Part shown: piece after piece, positions 5,582 through 5,811 of the stretch
Layout: the number at the start of each line of letters is the position of its first letter
Numbering within the stretch: position 1 is the stretch's first letter
Source of the DNA: VAZQ01 sp036522235
Lineage (GTDB): Bacteria > Pseudomonadota > Alphaproteobacteria > Rhizobiales > Xanthobacteraceae
NCBI GenBank assembly: GCA_036522235.1
Contig: DATDGG010000573.1
Location: forward strand, 1-5,811
Direction of reading: 5' to 3'
DNA: 5,811 nt
Made by a program: the position numbers and the translations under genes
The notes under the pieces: generated by a model
What the model saw: only the letters and a program-made list of their open reading frames with translations
Told to the model about the DNA's origin: nothing
Databases searched by the model: none

Positions 5582-5811
5582 TACGATCGCGGCTGCGGCA
5601 CGATCCGGATATAGGGCTTGGGCGACTTCCAGCCGGCCGGATAGGTCTTCTTGGCCTCGTCGTCGGTGACCGAGCCGGCGATGATCACGTCCTCGCCCTG
5701 CTTCCAGTTGACCGGCGTCGCCACCTTGTGCTTGGCGGTCAGCTGCAGGGAATCGATGACGCGCAGCACCTCGTCGAAATTGCGGCCCGTGGTCATCGGA
5801 TAGACCAGGAT
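5581..5811 (-). CDS. Peroxiredoxin, Prx6 (1-Cys) type, C-terminal part
   Basis: The last 76 codons of a minus-strand gene that enters from the right edge; the start and the peroxidatic cysteine lie outside the window. The visible part begins ILVYPMTTGRNFDEVLRVID and continues through LTAKHKVATPVNWKQGEDVI, closely following the C-terminal dimerisation and extension region of Prx6/AhpC-TSA peroxiredoxins, which reduce hydrogen peroxide and alkyl hydroperoxides in the cytoplasm. The usual family length is about 210-220 residues, so roughly 140 are missing. The C-terminus ends IVPQPRS, with a TAG stop right beside a hairpin repeat unit. It is convergent with the small zinc-ribbon gene, with no overlap. 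Family assignment is strong; the exact reductant and substrate cannot be read from this part. Confidence 0.93.
   Translation of the reverse strand: MLVYPMTTGRNFDEVLRVIDSLQLTAKHKVATPVNWKQGEDVIIAGSVTDDEAKKTYPAGWKSPKPYIRIVPQPRS

Noticed and set aside
5264..5614. A plus-strand open frame running through the hairpin repeats.
   Set aside because: It overlaps the small zinc-ribbon gene and then translates repeat DNA; the repeated peptide in it comes from the tandem units and not from a protein.

Overview
This is a GC-rich window with five genes, most likely from an alphaproteobacterium of the Bradyrhizobium/Rhodopseudomonas group (Nitrobacteraceae, Hyphomicrobiales). Three things suggest this: the strong GC bias at third codon positions; the C-terminal sequence of the peroxiredoxin at the right edge; and four copies of a short hairpin repeat that starts CCTCATnnTGAGGAG and ends CGTCTCGAA. 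I recall that repeat as dispersed through Bradyrhizobium-type genomes, but this is from memory and not from a search.

Left part (1-2618, plus strand): the 3' part of a gene for a Sel1/TPR-like repeat protein is followed 32 bases later by a gene for an exported protein. The exported protein has a clear signal peptide, a glycine-rich then serine-rich N-terminal region, and a helical C-terminal domain that I do not recognise. The two look co-transcribed and are the least explained part of the window. The Sel1 protein ends in an unusual tail with four tryptophans at every second residue. The exported protein's glycine run is encoded by a pure GGT microsatellite. A hairpin repeat (2631-2680) closes the unit.

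Middle part (about 2726-4918, plus strand): an AI-2E (PerM/TqsA) family membrane protein is followed 15 bases later by a stand-alone catalytic domain of cobalamin-independent methionine synthase (MetE). All four zinc ligands are present, but the N-terminal folate-side half of classical MetE is absent. The two are probably one operon. Its logic is open: the MetE-like enzyme acts on homocysteine in the activated methyl cycle, but the substrate of the transporter cannot be told from sequence.

Right part (4919-5811): a 308-base leader without a gene precedes a small cysteine-containing, zinc-ribbon-like protein. Its start is best placed at a GTG with a strong Shine-Dalgarno sequence. Three hairpin repeat units, one inverted and two in direct tandem, fill the space between this gene and the convergent 3' end of a Prx6-type peroxiredoxin gene on the minus strand, which runs off the window. 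No RNA genes, CRISPR array, insertion sequence or phage gene is visible.
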